A stretch of 64,000 bases of DNA from Psychrobacter sp. FME6 (lineage in GTDB: Bacteria > Pseudomonadota > Gammaproteobacteria > Pseudomonadales > Moraxellaceae). The notes beneath the pieces were generated by a model, which worked only from the letters and a program-made list of their open reading frames with translations, did no database searches and was not told the origin of the DNA. Shown in pieces: positions 37,405 to 46,966 of this stretch (its first letter is position 1; the number at the start of each line of letters is the position of its first letter). The position numbers and the translations under genes are program-made. The DNA lies in the NCBI RefSeq assembly GCF_014861365.1, contig NZ_RRYW01000001.1, positions 38,514-102,513 of the forward strand. Direction: 5' to 3'.

Positions 37405-38586
37405 TTAAAATGATGGTTTCAATAAGTCAACCAAACGTTCAACCACTTGTGCGCTTTCATCACGGCTCATATTGAGCGGCGGCAATAAACGAATGACGTG
37501 ACCACCAGTGACGTTAATAATCAGTTTTTGCTCATCACGGGCGCGATCAACCAATTGGCTACAATCCAACTCTTTAGGCAAAGCAATCCCAATCATCATT
37601 CCAGCACCGCGGCTACTGACGCCATATTGTCCCAGCACATCGACCATGCTGTCGCGAATAAACTGTCCTTCAGTGACTGCATTATCCATCACATCGCTAT
37701 TTGTGAGCACTTCATAGACGCTATGGACCACACGGCTGGCTAATGGCGTGCCACCATAAGTTGAGCCATGACTACCGGCACCGAACAAACCATTAGCGCG
37801 ACCGCGCACCATGCAAGCACCTACTGGGAAACCATTACCTAAGCCTTTTGCGGTCGTCAATACATCAGGGCGAGCATTGCTATGTTGATAAGCGAAATAC
37901 TTACCAGTACGGCCGTTGCCTGTCTGTACTTCATCAAGCATAAATAGCCAGTTATGGGCATCACACTCTGCTTGTAACTCTTCTAGATAAGTAAAACCAT
38001 TAGCTGCTGTATTGAGACCGCCTTCACCTTGAATGGGCTCTACAAAAATGGCGCAAATCTCATCATGGTCTTGAGCTGCTTGCTTAATCGCGGCAATATC
38101 ACCAAAGGGCACACGGATAAAGTCATCATCCAAGGTGTAAAAGCCTTCGCGCGCTTTAGGATTGGCAGTGGCAGATAGCGATAATAGCGTACGTCCGTGG
38201 AAAGATTGTTCCATCACGATGACTTTTGGGCGTTTAAACCCTTGCTGATTGGCATATAAGCGCGCCAATTTTAATGCCGCCTCGTTTGCTTCCGCGCCAC
38301 TATTGGCAAAGAATACACTGTCCATTTGTGCTGCGTTACACAACGCTTCACCAGCGCGCTCTTGCCAGTCGATACCAAATAGATTGCTGGTATGCACCAA
38401 AGTAGCCGCCTGCTGTTGAATAGCGTCAGTGACTTGAGGGTGGCAATGACCTAGTCCGCATACGGCAATACCGGTCAGCGCATCTAAGTAAGGGGTATCA
38501 TCTTGGGTATACAGCCAACTGCCTGAACCGCGTGTAAAGCTGATGGGTTGGCGGCTATAAGTGGGCATCAGGTAAGTAGCAGACAT
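37405..38586 (-). CDS. argD: Acetylornithine aminotransferase
   Basis: PLP-dependent class III transaminase of arginine synthesis, often also used for lysine (succinyl-diaminopimelate). It has 393 residues. The PLP Lys lies in TTAKGLGNGFP near residue 249. The conserved GEGG is near 192, and the PLP-ring Asp is in LDEVQTGNGRTG near 219. The opening LMPTYSR and FTRGSGSWLYT are typical of ArgD. The first ATG (38595) has its ribosome site too close; 38586 follows AAGGATG at a usable distance, so I use it. yacG is 40 bases upstream on the same strand and may be co-transcribed. Confidence 0.9.
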   Translation of the reverse strand: MSATYLMPTYSRQPISFTRGSGSWLYTQDDTPYLDALTGIAVCGLGHCHPQVTDAIQQQAATLVHTSNLFGIDWQERAGEALCNAAQMDSVFFANSGAEANEAALKLARLYANQQGFKRPKVIVMEQSFHGRTLLSLSATANPKAREGFYTLDDDFIRVPFGDIAAIKQAAQDHDEICAIFVEPIQGEGGLNTAANGFTYLEELQAECDAHNWLFMLDEVQTGNGRTGKYFAYQHSNARPDVLTTAKGLGNGFPVGACMVRGRANGLFGAGSHGSTYGGTPLASRVVHSVYEVLTNSDVMDNAVTEGQFIRDSMVDVLGQYGVSSRGAGMMIGIALPKELDCSQLVDRARDEQKLIINVTGGHVIRLLPPLNMSRDESAQVVERLVDLLKPSF

Positions 38587-38626
38587 ATAAAACATCCTTA
38601 AGATGATAAGTTAATAAAGAAAGAGG

Positions 38627-38818
38627 TTATAGTTCGTCAGAAAAAGGCGTGGTTTCTGCAGGTAAAGTGTAGTCTTCATTTGCCCACGCGCCTAAATCAA
38701 TAAGTTTGCAATGATGACTACAAAATGGCTTATATTTATTGTCCTGCCATGCGGTCTGAGTACCGCAGCGTGGACAAGGATAAGTCTTAGGTGAAGTGTT
38801 CGGGGTAGATTCAGTCAT
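38627..38818 (-). CDS. yacG: DNA gyrase inhibitor YacG (zinc protein)
   Basis: A small zinc-binding protein that in E. coli binds GyrB and inhibits gyrase. The 63 residues show the expected four Cys ligands in CPRCG and CSHHC, followed by [15 protein letters not shown], which matches the family's LIDLGxWxxexY signature. The C-terminus is short and acidic. It is upstream of argD on the same strand, whereas elsewhere it often sits near coaE and pilD. Confidence 0.92.
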   Translation of the reverse strand: MTESTPNTSPKTYPCPRCGTQTAWQDNKYKPFCSHHCKLIDLGAWANEDYTLPAETTPFSDEL

Positions 38819-38923
38819 AGTAAGGGGGGAAGCATCCTAATATCATTAACGAAAGCAGTAAATTGACTATATAATAGCATGTGGCCGAATAATGGCAAAA
38901 GACAAATACCTTAAGGATAGTAG

Positions 38924-39604
38924 ATGACTGATAATATCGAGCTTACGCATCAGCAACAGCGTGCGTTTCAACCAGAGAAGCTTTCGGCACCGCGTGATTT
39001 TATTATGCCAAACATAATTAACAAGAATAAGAATAATAGTCCTTTGATATTAGAAATTGGTGCAGGGAAGGGTAAGCACGCGCTTAGTTTTGCCGCAAAA
39101 AATCCTGATAAGCATTTGATTGCAATTGAACGTACGCGCAATAAATTTGACGCTTTCGCCAAACTGGCGGTGTTACAAAATTTACCGAACCTAAATGCAA
39201 TCCATGCTGATGCGATTGCATGGATTGTACATGCCATTGCACCCAACATCCTGGCTAAGTTATTTATTTTGTATCCTAATCCTGAGCAGCATAATCCCAA
39301 TCAGCAGTGGTTAAATATGCCATTTTTTGAGTTTCTATTATCGCGCTTAAAAGTAGGCGGCGAGATAACCTTAGTAACCAATATCGAAGCCTATATGGAC
39401 AATGCAGAGCATCAAGCCACCAAGCTATGGTGCTTACCAAATACTCGTGGTCAGGTGTCAACTGACAGTCAGCGTACGCACTTTGAAGTGAAGTATCTAG
39501 CAAGGGGAGAGATCTGCTGGGAGCTTAATATGCGTAAGCCAGAGGGTTATAAAACAAGGTTCGATAATTGGCAGATTAATATGACAGATGACCATAAGAA
39601 ATAG
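38924..39604 (+). CDS. TrmB-like methyltransferase paralog
   Basis: Resembles tRNA (guanine-46-N7) methyltransferase but with altered key residues. The SAM motif LEIGAGKGKHALSFA is near residue 43, AIERTRNKF near 67, and the C-terminal VTNIEAYMDNA near residue 156 is TrmB-like. The catalytic stretch, normally FPDPW followed by Lys/Arg/His, reads LYPNPEQHNPNQQW near residue 111: the conserved Asp is Asn and the basic cluster is lost. It is therefore probably a paralog with another substrate, or inactive. The 226 residues are near TrmB length. AAGGATAGTAG precedes the start. Confidence 0.75.
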   Translation: MTDNIELTHQQQRAFQPEKLSAPRDFIMPNIINKNKNNSPLILEIGAGKGKHALSFAAKNPDKHLIAIERTRNKFDAFAKLAVLQNLPNLNAIHADAIAWIVHAIAPNILAKLFILYPNPEQHNPNQQWLNMPFFEFLLSRLKVGGEITLVTNIEAYMDNAEHQATKLWCLPNTRGQVSTDSQRTHFEVKYLARGEICWELNMRKPEGYKTRFDNWQINMTDDHKK

Positions 39605-39612
39605 CCTAAGTA
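39600..39612 (+). repeat. 13-mer motif AATAGCCTAAGTA, copy 4
   Basis: Exact copy that overlaps the TAG stop of the TrmB-like gene. Confidence 0.7.
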
Positions 39613-39670
39613 GTTTATAACTATTTATATTGATATAACATGGACATAGCCAATCAACTATAAAACATAA

Positions 39671-39683
39671 AATAGCCTAAGCG
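39671..39683 (+). repeat. 13-mer motif variant AATAGCCTAAGCG
   Basis: Matches 11 of 13 bases, 71 bases after copy 4 and in the same orientation. Confidence 0.5.
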
Positions 39684-39703
39684 AATAAAATCAAAATTAA
39701 AAA

Positions 39704-39730
39704 AACCGCCCCTAAAGGACGGTTCAAAAA
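39704..39730. terminator. Weak terminator between convergent genes
   Basis: Stem AACCGCCCC/GGACGGTT with one mismatch and A/T runs on both sides. Confidence 0.5.
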
Positions 39731-39748
39731 TTACACAACCTTTTAATA

Positions 39749-41155
39749 CTATAAATAAAGTTTAACTAATTTATTAGAATCAGTATGCGTGTCAAGAACT
39801 GTTAAAAAAGTATATGCGCCGATAAACTTTCGACTAATAAACATAAATTCTTTTGGCGGAAGATTAAACTCAAAAGATTGCATAGCCTGTGTTGCCTCAG
39901 TTGAAAGGCGAGCATGCAATTTACTGTTTGCCCAAATATAACGATACTGCTCATCCAAACATTCAGCTGGGATATCGGGGTTTGTAGCTGGATCACTAAA
40001 AGGTTCAGTCGCTAATAAGAATAACGAAGCGATATCAGAACGTACTTTATCACTCATATCGTCAAAGAAGTCATAGCCAGTCATAGCTAATATCATCGCT
40101 TGGTGGTCATGATGGTAGCCAGCCTTTAATAATCCATGAGCAATGGTCAATAGGTTGTCGTCAAACTGACGGATAGCACCAAAATCAAGTAATACTAATT
40201 TATCCGTATTATCTTCGTTGTCACTAACACGAACCGAATAGTTGCCAAAATTGGGGTCCGTTTGCATTTCACCCCACACGAAAATTTCTTGCATCATGAT
40301 TTCAATAGCCGCTTGGCCAATCGCATTACGGCGCTCGTGGGGCAATAATTGCAGTGCGTCAGAGACGATACTGATACCTGGCTCATAAGACATGCAGAGT
40401 AGGCGTTTTGTTGAATAAGTACGGTTGATTTTGGGCACCACATAACGTGGATCATTGCTTAAGCGCTCATAAAAACGTTCTGTAGTAGCGGCTTCTGCTT
40501 CGTAATCGACTTCATGATGGAGTAGGTCGCGTATTTCCTCAAACCAAGCGTCGAGCGCACGCGTCTGCGGGACAATATTGCTCACTCTCAATAATTGCTT
40601 AAATAACGCAAGGTCAGAGTTGATAGCATCAGCCACACCCGGATATTGAATTTTTAACACAACTTGCTCGCCAGTTGCAATTACTGTAGCGCGGTGAACT
40701 TGAGCAAGAGACGCTGTTCCGATAGGAATTGTATCAACGTCTAACTCTTTCAACTTTTCACCTAATAATTGGCGCAGGGTTTGTTCCATTGTTGGCCATG
40801 ATAAGGTAGCCGTATCATCGTTCAGCGTTTGCAAAGCACGCGTGATTTCTGGTGGCAATATATGTTCGCCATAAATCGCTAACATTTGACCAATTTTGAC
40901 AACCGAACCTTTTAGCTTACCTAGCTCTTCTGCGAGATAATTTGCTTGTGCTTCCATAAACGCTTGGTTACGTGCTGTGCGTGCTTCTTTATTTAAGAAC
41001 ATGCCTGACACGCTATTACCAGCCCAACGGCGACCAATATTTAAAGACGTTTTGGCAATCGACATTCGACGCTCAAACCCTGAGGTTTTTAAGTTGTCGA
41101 TTGATTGCTTATTATTAGAAGGTTTAGACGTATCATTTGCCATAAATATAATCAT
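39749..41155 (-). CDS. ABC1/UbiB-family atypical kinase
   Basis: A protein-kinase-like ATPase related to UbiB/ADCK, proteins tied to ubiquinone synthesis. Of 468 residues the kinase-like domain carries the family hallmarks: KIGQ (KxGQ) near residue 87, the Ala-type loop GTASLAQVH near 145, ExD-type EVDYEAEA near 215, DPNFGNY near 301 and DFGAIRQF near 320. No C-terminal membrane helices of UbiB type are seen, so this is a soluble ADCK-type paralog rather than UbiB itself. The start is uncertain (41155 or the Met at 41143). It converges on the TrmB-like gene. Confidence 0.85.
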   Translation of the reverse strand: MIIFMANDTSKPSNNKQSIDNLKTSGFERRMSIAKTSLNIGRRWAGNSVSGMFLNKEARTARNQAFMEAQANYLAEELGKLKGSVVKIGQMLAIYGEHILPPEITRALQTLNDDTATLSWPTMEQTLRQLLGEKLKELDVDTIPIGTASLAQVHRATVIATGEQVVLKIQYPGVADAINSDLALFKQLLRVSNIVPQTRALDAWFEEIRDLLHHEVDYEAEAATTERFYERLSNDPRYVVPKINRTYSTKRLLCMSYEPGISIVSDALQLLPHERRNAIGQAAIEIMMQEIFVWGEMQTDPNFGNYSVRVSDNEDNTDKLVLLDFGAIRQFDDNLLTIAHGLLKAGYHHDHQAMILAMTGYDFFDDMSDKVRSDIASLFLLATEPFSDPATNPDIPAECLDEQYRYIWANSKLHARLSTEATQAMQSFEFNLPPKEFMFISRKFIGAYTFLTVLDTHTDSNKLVKLYL

Positions 41156-41592
41156 TCATCCGGTTGGTATTGATTTGTGGGTTCGAAACCTACAATACAA
41201 GAGAGATGTGATGCACGGGTACAAAATTGTATCATATAAAGTGCATTTGGTTGATGAGCCTAAGCATACTGACCACAGTTAGTTTGTAAGCTAACTTATG
41301 ATCGTGACTATTGTAGTCTTTTAGATTCTAAAACGGTGGTGTTCAATCTCGTTAACTACTTTTATGCTCATTCTAACATTAAGCAACTGACTATAGATTT
41401 ATATACGCTGGTTTGAACAGAGCTAACAATCTAAAATAAGTTTGCTGTAATTCAGCTATATTAAAAATAGACATCAAAAGTGATAGCAAAAATAAGACCT
41501 AGCATTATGCTAGGTCAAATAATAAGAATTCAGTATAACTTAACCAATCAGTAAGATTGAGCGACTACTTATTTTAGTTAATTTCTAATGAT
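41156..41592. other. Intergenic region between the ABC1 kinase and purD
   Basis: About 437 AT-rich bases. Apart from the purD terminator at 41485-41516 I see no gene, repeat copy or structure. The ABC1 kinase promoter should be near 41200. Confidence 0.5.
41485..41516 (-). terminator. Terminator of purD
   Basis: A 10-bp perfect stem GACCTAGCAT/ATGCTAGGTC with a one-base minimal loop. Read on the minus strand it is followed by TTATTTTT. Confidence 0.7.
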
Positions 41593-42945
41593 TTATGATG
41601 CGTCTTCACGGGTAATAGCGTGATGCCCAATATCGCGGCGGTAGTGCGCGCCATCAAAACTAATCGCACCGGTAACTGCTAATGCTGCTTGCTGTGCATC
41701 TGAAATATTATCTGCTAAGGCTGTCACGCATAATACACGTCCACCATTGGTTACCACTTCCTTCTCATTGCTTAATGCTTCGTTAGAAAGCGCATGGTCA
41801 TTAGAGAACGCCGTGCCAGCATGGAAAACCTTTACGGTTTCTTGATTATCAGCATCTAGTTCTGGCAAGCCTGAAATAACATCACCTTTTGACGAGGTTT
41901 CAGGATAGCCTTTTGAAGCAACGACAATACCAAGAGCAGGGCGCTCATCCCAGTTGGCTTTGGCAGGTAATCGCCCTTCTAACCCTTGCGTGACCAAATC
42001 AACCATCGACGACTGCAGACGCATTAAAATAGGCTGGGTTTCTGGATCACCAAAACGGCAGTTAAACTCAATCACATAAGGGTCGCCTGCATCATCAATC
42101 ATGAGGCCAGCGTATAAAAACCCAGTGTAAGGGTGACCAGCAGCGTTCATCGCATCAACCACGGGCTGAATCACTTGCGCCATGACTTTTTCATGCACTT
42201 CTTGAGTAACGACTGGTGCAGGAGAATACGCACCCATACCGCCAGTATTTGGTCCAGTATCGCCTTCAAACGCACGTTTATGATCTTGGCTGGTTGCCAT
42301 TGGTAAGATGTTTTCGCCATCTATCATACAGATAAAGCTGGCTTCTTCACCTTGTAAGAACTGCTCGATAACCACACGGCTACCAGCATCGCCAAATTTA
42401 TTGTCGGCAAGCATATCATCGATTGCTTCATGCGCTTGCTCAATCGTTTCTGCAACGATAACGCCTTTACCTGCTGCAAGGCCATCCGCTTTAATAACAA
42501 TAGGTGCGCCTTGCTCATCAATATAAGCCTTTGCTGCGGCTGCATCGGTAAAACCCTGATAAGCGGCCGTTGGAATATTGTTGCTTTCCATAAACTCTTT
42601 GGCAAAAGTTTTTGAGCCTTCTAACTGTGCACAATAAGCAGTTGGCCCCCACGCTTTAATACCAGCATCACGGCAAGCATCAACAATACCAGTAACTAAG
42701 GGCGCTTCTGGCCCAACGATGACCATATCAATGGCGTTGTTCTTACAAAAATCGATGACCGCACTGTGTTCATCAGTACTGCTACTGCCTGAGCTCTCTA
42801 AAGTGACGTTTTGGCATTTAGGTTCAAGGGCAGTACCCGCATTACCAGGCGCAACATAGATATTTTGTACGTTATCGTCTTTCGCACACTGCCATGCTAG
42901 TGCGTGTTCGCGACCACCTGAGCCAATCACCAAAATATTCATCAT
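41593..42945 (-). CDS. purD: Phosphoribosylamine-glycine ligase
   Basis: Joins phosphoribosylamine and glycine with ATP (purine synthesis, step 2). It is an ATP-grasp enzyme of 450 residues. The N-terminal domain begins ILVIGSGGREHALAW, diagnostic for PurD. The ATP-grasp core has IKADGLAAGKGVIVA near residue 134, EASFICMIDG near 188 and EFNCRFGDPETQ near 280. Within residues 380-410 a small low-complexity insertion (ALSNEALSNEKEV) lies in the C-terminal part. The start at 42945 follows AAGGGC at nine bases; the upstream Met at 42963 has no such site. purH is not adjacent. Confidence 0.95.
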   Translation of the reverse strand: MMNILVIGSGGREHALAWQCAKDDNVQNIYVAPGNAGTALEPKCQNVTLESSGSSSTDEHSAVIDFCKNNAIDMVIVGPEAPLVTGIVDACRDAGIKAWGPTAYCAQLEGSKTFAKEFMESNNIPTAAYQGFTDAAAAKAYIDEQGAPIVIKADGLAAGKGVIVAETIEQAHEAIDDMLADNKFGDAGSRVVIEQFLQGEEASFICMIDGENILPMATSQDHKRAFEGDTGPNTGGMGAYSPAPVVTQEVHEKVMAQVIQPVVDAMNAAGHPYTGFLYAGLMIDDAGDPYVIEFNCRFGDPETQPILMRLQSSMVDLVTQGLEGRLPAKANWDERPALGIVVASKGYPETSSKGDVISGLPELDADNQETVKVFHAGTAFSNDHALSNEALSNEKEVVTNGGRVLCVTALADNISDAQQAALAVTGAISFDGAHYRRDIGHHAITREDAS

Positions 42946-43117
42946 ACGTCTTGCCCTTAGCATTAAAGTTTATAATGAGTGAGTCACACACTCTTAAATA
43001 TACTGGCATATTCTAACAAAAAACTCGTAGCGATTGCCATGAGTATCCACCTGCCAGCAAGTATTAGACTACATTAGAGGCTTATTATCTCATTATTAAA
43101 GGTTATCGACATATTGC

Positions 43118-43387
43118 TAGGGGCTGTATAGAATTCAGCTAAGGAACTGACAGAGACTATTTTTTAGGCAATTCGACGCCAAAAATAGTAAGTTTAGTTA
43201 TTCTAAGCGCGATAGTTTTGGCTATGAAGTGGCAAAAAATAGTCCTGTTCCTTCGGACTGATGCTAAAATCGCCCCAGACGTTGTTGTAAATCTAGCTAA
43301 GGTCTCGACATTACCTTCGATTTACGCCTAGTCTGGAATTATTTTAGCGATCAGCAGTCCTAATAGATGAATTCTATACAGCCCCTA
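43118..43387. mobile_element. 270-bp MITE-like element with perfect 20-bp inverted ends
   Basis: Left end TAGGGGCTGTATAGAATTCA (43118-43137) and right end (43368-43387) are exact reverse complements. Inside are two more hairpins. Arm 1 pairs 43140-43166 with 43234-43253 (..CTATTTTTT with AAAAAATAG..). Arm 2 pairs 43255-43280 with 43331-43360, with inner stems GTAAATC/GATTTAC and AAGGT/ACCTT. No ORF is present. CTA flanks both ends (CTAG left, CTAA right), as expected for a TA-type target duplication. It is probably mobilised by a transposase elsewhere. Confidence 0.8.
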
Positions 43388-43499
43388 ATCTATGAAATGA
43401 TTTTGTAAGCTTTAGCTATGGCAATAGGTGCGTTACACTCTTAACAGGGAAGTGATGAAATAAGATTCATGACCCTTCATAACCAAAAGGATTGGTGTT

Positions 43500-46400
43500 A
43501 TGTCAAACACTTCGCATACGGACCAAAAATGTGCTAATACAAATAATCTGAAAAATAAAATGGATACAGAACCAATGAACACAGAATCATTGCTGCGCGA
43601 ACGTTTCTTAGAGTATATCCCCGCTGCGCATCAGGCGCATTTTGATGAAAAAGTTGCCCATGAAGACATTGAGCGACTGATGAGTCTAACCGACACAAAA
43701 ACGATGATCTGGCATTTATACCAGTCAGAGTCAGATAACCAAAACCAGCTACATTTAAAGCTATACGGGAGTCAGCAGCCAACCACGTTGTCCGATATAT
43801 TGCCAGTCCTTGAAAACTTTGGTGTATCAGTCATAACCTCAAAAAATTATATCTTTGATGTAGCAGAGCAACCAGTTTGGATGCAAGAGTATGAGCTTAT
43901 CTTAGCTCATGTAGATACTGTTGATATGCAGGTAGTACGCAGTCAATTCGAAGACAGCTTGCAGGAAATATGGGCCGGGCGCGTTGATAATGACAGCTTT
44001 AACGAGTTGGTACTGACGACTAAGCTCGATACTTACGAGGTAGTCGTACTACGTGCTCTGTCGCGCTATATGCACCAAGCGCGCGTAGGATTTTCCATTC
44101 GTTATATTAAACAAACAATGATTAAAAATAGTGCGATAAGTGTACTATTGGCTGAATTGTTTGATGCAAAAATGAATCCTGAGTACGGTGCTGCAAGCGA
44201 CGAGACTCGTACTAAAAAGATAGCACAGATTCAAGAACAAATTACGACTGTATTAACCGCCATTGATAGCCTAGATGAAGATCGTATCTTGCGTTGGTAT
44301 CTAGACTTGATTAATGCGATGGTACGAACGAACTTCTATCAGGTAGACAATGAGGGTCAACGTAAAGACCGGCTGTCCTTTAAGTTCTTGGCAGCAGAGA
44401 TTCCTAACTTACCAAAACCCAAGCTGATGTTTGAGATATTTGTTTATTCACCGCGTGTTGAAGCGGTACACATGCGTGGCGGTAAGGTCGCTCGTGGTGG
44501 CTTGCGTTGGTCCGATCGTATTGAAGATTTCCGTACAGAAGTCCTTGGTCTTGTTAAAGCACAAATGGTCAAAAATGCGGTGATTGTACCGGTTGGCTCA
44601 AAAGGCGGTTTTATCGTTAAAACAAAAACGATGGCCGATGGTCGTGAAGCCTTCCAAGCGGAAGGCGTTGCTTGTTATCAGGCGTTCCTACGCGGCATGC
44701 TGGATGTAACAGACAATATCATTGATGGAAAAATTGTCCCGCCAGCTAATACCGTGCGTCATGATGAAGATGATCCGTACCTAGTTGTCGCGGCGGATAA
44801 AGGCACAGCAACCTTCTCTGATATCGCCAATGCGTTATCAAGCGAGTATAACTTCTGGCTTGATGACGCCTTTGCTTCTGGTGGCTCGGTCGGTTATGAC
44901 CATAAAGCGATGGGTATCACAGCACGCGGTGGTTGGGAGTCGGTCAAGCGCCACTTCCGTATGCGCGGCATGGACATTCAAAATCGTGATGATTTTACCG
45001 TCGTTGCGATTGGCGACATGAGTGGTGACGTCTTTGGTAATGGTATGCTCAGATCTACTCATACCAAGCTGGTCGCCGCCTTTAACCATTTACATATTTT
45101 TATTGATCCAAACCCAGATACCGCAGTATCTTTCGCAGAACGCGAGCGTTTATTTAAGCTGCCGCGATCAACTTGGGAGGATTATAAACCATCACTGATC
45201 AGCCAAGGTGGCGGCGTGTTCTCGCGCCAGGACAAAGTAATCACTATTAGCCCTGAGATGAAAGCAATTTTTGATATTGCTGATGACAGCTTAGCACCTA
45301 ATGAGCTGATTAGTGCATTATTGAAATCACCAGTTGACCTCGTTTGGAATGGTGGTATTGGTACTTACGTGAAAAGTGCTAATGAGACCCATGCAGATGT
45401 TGGAGATCGTGCCAACGATGCGGTACGTGTCAATGGCGGCGAGCTACGTACCGCGATCGTCGGCGAAGGTGGTAATTTGGGCTTTACTCAGCAAGGTCGT
45501 ATCGAATACGCACAAACAGGTGGGCGCATTTATACCGATGCTATCGATAACTCAGGTGGCGTTAACTGCTCAGACCATGAAGTAAATATCAAGATATTAC
45601 TGGGTAAAGTGGTCGAACAAGGTGATATGAGCTTAGAGCAACGTAATGAATTGCTTGAAAGCATGACGGATACAATAGCAGAATTGGTACTGCGCCAAAA
45701 CTATCTACAACCTCAAGCCATTGAGCTTAGTCAGATTCGCGCTGCAGCAAACCTGAGCGATCATCAACGTATCATTCAAATGTTAGAGAATGAAGGGCGT
45801 CTTGACCGTGCTATTGAGTATCTACCATCAGATGATGAGATTACCAAACGTCAAAAAGCGGGAACAGGCTTAACCAATCCTGAGCTGGCCATCATTATGG
45901 CCTATGGCAAAATGTGGGTTTATGACCACTTATTATCATCAGACTTACCCGATGCGCCGTACTTCATCAATGAGTTACGCCAATATTTCCCTGATGAGCT
46001 TGCCGCGCGATTCTTTGATGAGATGACTGAGCACCGCTTACATCGTGAAATTATCAGTACCTATTTGACCAATAATCTGGTCAACCGCTTAGGTATCGAA
46101 ATCATCTTCCGCTTATTTGAGGAAACCGGACAAACACTTGCCACTATTGCTCGTAGTTATGCGATTGCCCGCGATGTGTTCCACGTCTCAAAAGCTTGGG
46201 AGCTTTTAGAGTCTCTTGATAACCAAGTAGATGCGACGTTATTGCTGGAGCTTGAGCTCAATCTGCGTGATGCCCTCGAAAACGGGGTGATTTGGTTTAT
46301 CAATACCTTTGGTCAAGATCTACAAGTGGCCGATATGATTAACCGCTTTGAAGACAGTGTCGAAAATCTGACTAAATCAGGTGGCTTTATTGAGCAACAA

Positions 46401-46898
46401 TTCTCAGAATATTTGCAAAAAGACACCACCAGTCTGATGGAAGAAGACGGCCTTTCTGCTACTGATGCTGCCATGTTTGCGATGTTGCCATACCATGTTG
46501 ATGCACTCGATGCCGCATTATTGGCAGAGCAGTACGAGCGGCCAGTTGATGAGATTGCAACCTTATATTTTGAGGCCTATCATGTTTTACAACTCGATTG
46601 GATGATGAATAATACTGCCAACTTACCGCAGCAAGATTACTGGGATCGCCGTGCCCGCCGTGCACTGGTCAAAGAAGTGTCTCGCAGTTTAGGTATGCTG
46701 ATGGATAATTTATTAGGTCAACCTAATGCCAAACAGGCCTTTGATGATTGGAAGTCACGGCATGCCAGCCAGCTTGAAGCTATCGGCGCCGAGATGGGGA
46801 AACTCAATGGTCTTTATAATAGCAGTGATGACAATCAAGTCGGCTTATCAACATTATCCGTTATGATGAGTGAGCTCAGTAGTTTAATCACTAAATAA
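43500..46898 (+). CDS. NAD-dependent glutamate dehydrogenase, short large-type
   Basis: Oxidatively deaminates glutamate to 2-oxoglutarate. It belongs to the large bacterial NAD-GDH class (Bac_GDH). At 1132 residues it is much shorter than the 1,600-residue Pseudomonas/Streptomyces forms; the missing part is the N-terminal regulatory region. The catalytic core is visible: HMRGGKVARGGLRWSDR near residue 322, VGSKGGFIVK near 364, and AIGDMSGDVFGNGML near residue 502. AAAAGGATT precedes the start, so it appears to be a real start and not a truncation. The MITE at 43118 ends 112 bases upstream. Confidence 0.9.
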   Translation: MSNTSHTDQKCANTNNLKNKMDTEPMNTESLLRERFLEYIPAAHQAHFDEKVAHEDIERLMSLTDTKTMIWHLYQSESDNQNQLHLKLYGSQQPTTLSDILPVLENFGVSVITSKNYIFDVAEQPVWMQEYELILAHVDTVDMQVVRSQFEDSLQEIWAGRVDNDSFNELVLTTKLDTYEVVVLRALSRYMHQARVGFSIRYIKQTMIKNSAISVLLAELFDAKMNPEYGAASDETRTKKIAQIQEQITTVLTAIDSLDEDRILRWYLDLINAMVRTNFYQVDNEGQRKDRLSFKFLAAEIPNLPKPKLMFEIFVYSPRVEAVHMRGGKVARGGLRWSDRIEDFRTEVLGLVKAQMVKNAVIVPVGSKGGFIVKTKTMADGREAFQAEGVACYQAFLRGMLDVTDNIIDGKIVPPANTVRHDEDDPYLVVAADKGTATFSDIANALSSEYNFWLDDAFASGGSVGYDHKAMGITARGGWESVKRHFRMRGMDIQNRDDFTVVAIGDMSGDVFGNGMLRSTHTKLVAAFNHLHIFIDPNPDTAVSFAERERLFKLPRSTWEDYKPSLISQGGGVFSRQDKVITISPEMKAIFDIADDSLAPNELISALLKSPVDLVWNGGIGTYVKSANETHADVGDRANDAVRVNGGELRTAIVGEGGNLGFTQQGRIEYAQTGGRIYTDAIDNSGGVNCSDHEVNIKILLGKVVEQGDMSLEQRNELLESMTDTIAELVLRQNYLQPQAIELSQIRAAANLSDHQRIIQMLENEGRLDRAIEYLPSDDEITKRQKAGTGLTNPELAIIMAYGKMWVYDHLLSSDLPDAPYFINELRQYFPDELAARFFDEMTEHRLHREIISTYLTNNLVNRLGIEIIFRLFEETGQTLATIARSYAIARDVFHVSKAWELLESLDNQVDATLLLELELNLRDALENGVIWFINTFGQDLQVADMINRFEDSVENLTKSGGFIEQQFSEYLQKDTTSLMEEDGLSATDAAMFAMLPYHVDALDAALLAEQYERPVDEIATLYFEAYHVLQLDWMMNNTANLPQQDYWDRRARRALVKEVSRSLGMLMDNLLGQPNAKQAFDDWKSRHASQLEAIGAEMGKLNGLYNSSDDNQVGLSTLSVMMSELSSLITK

Positions 46899-46918
46899 GA
46901 GTCACTAAATAGAAATAG

Positions 46919-46955
46919 AAAAAGCCATCTTCATATATGAAGATGGCTTTTTATT
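46919..46955. terminator. Bidirectional terminator between GDH and the WG-repeat gene
   Basis: A long stem AAAAAGCCATCTTCATA with its complement (46919-46952), with A and T runs at the two ends. Confidence 0.9.
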
Positions 46956-46966
46956 TTGTTATGCTA

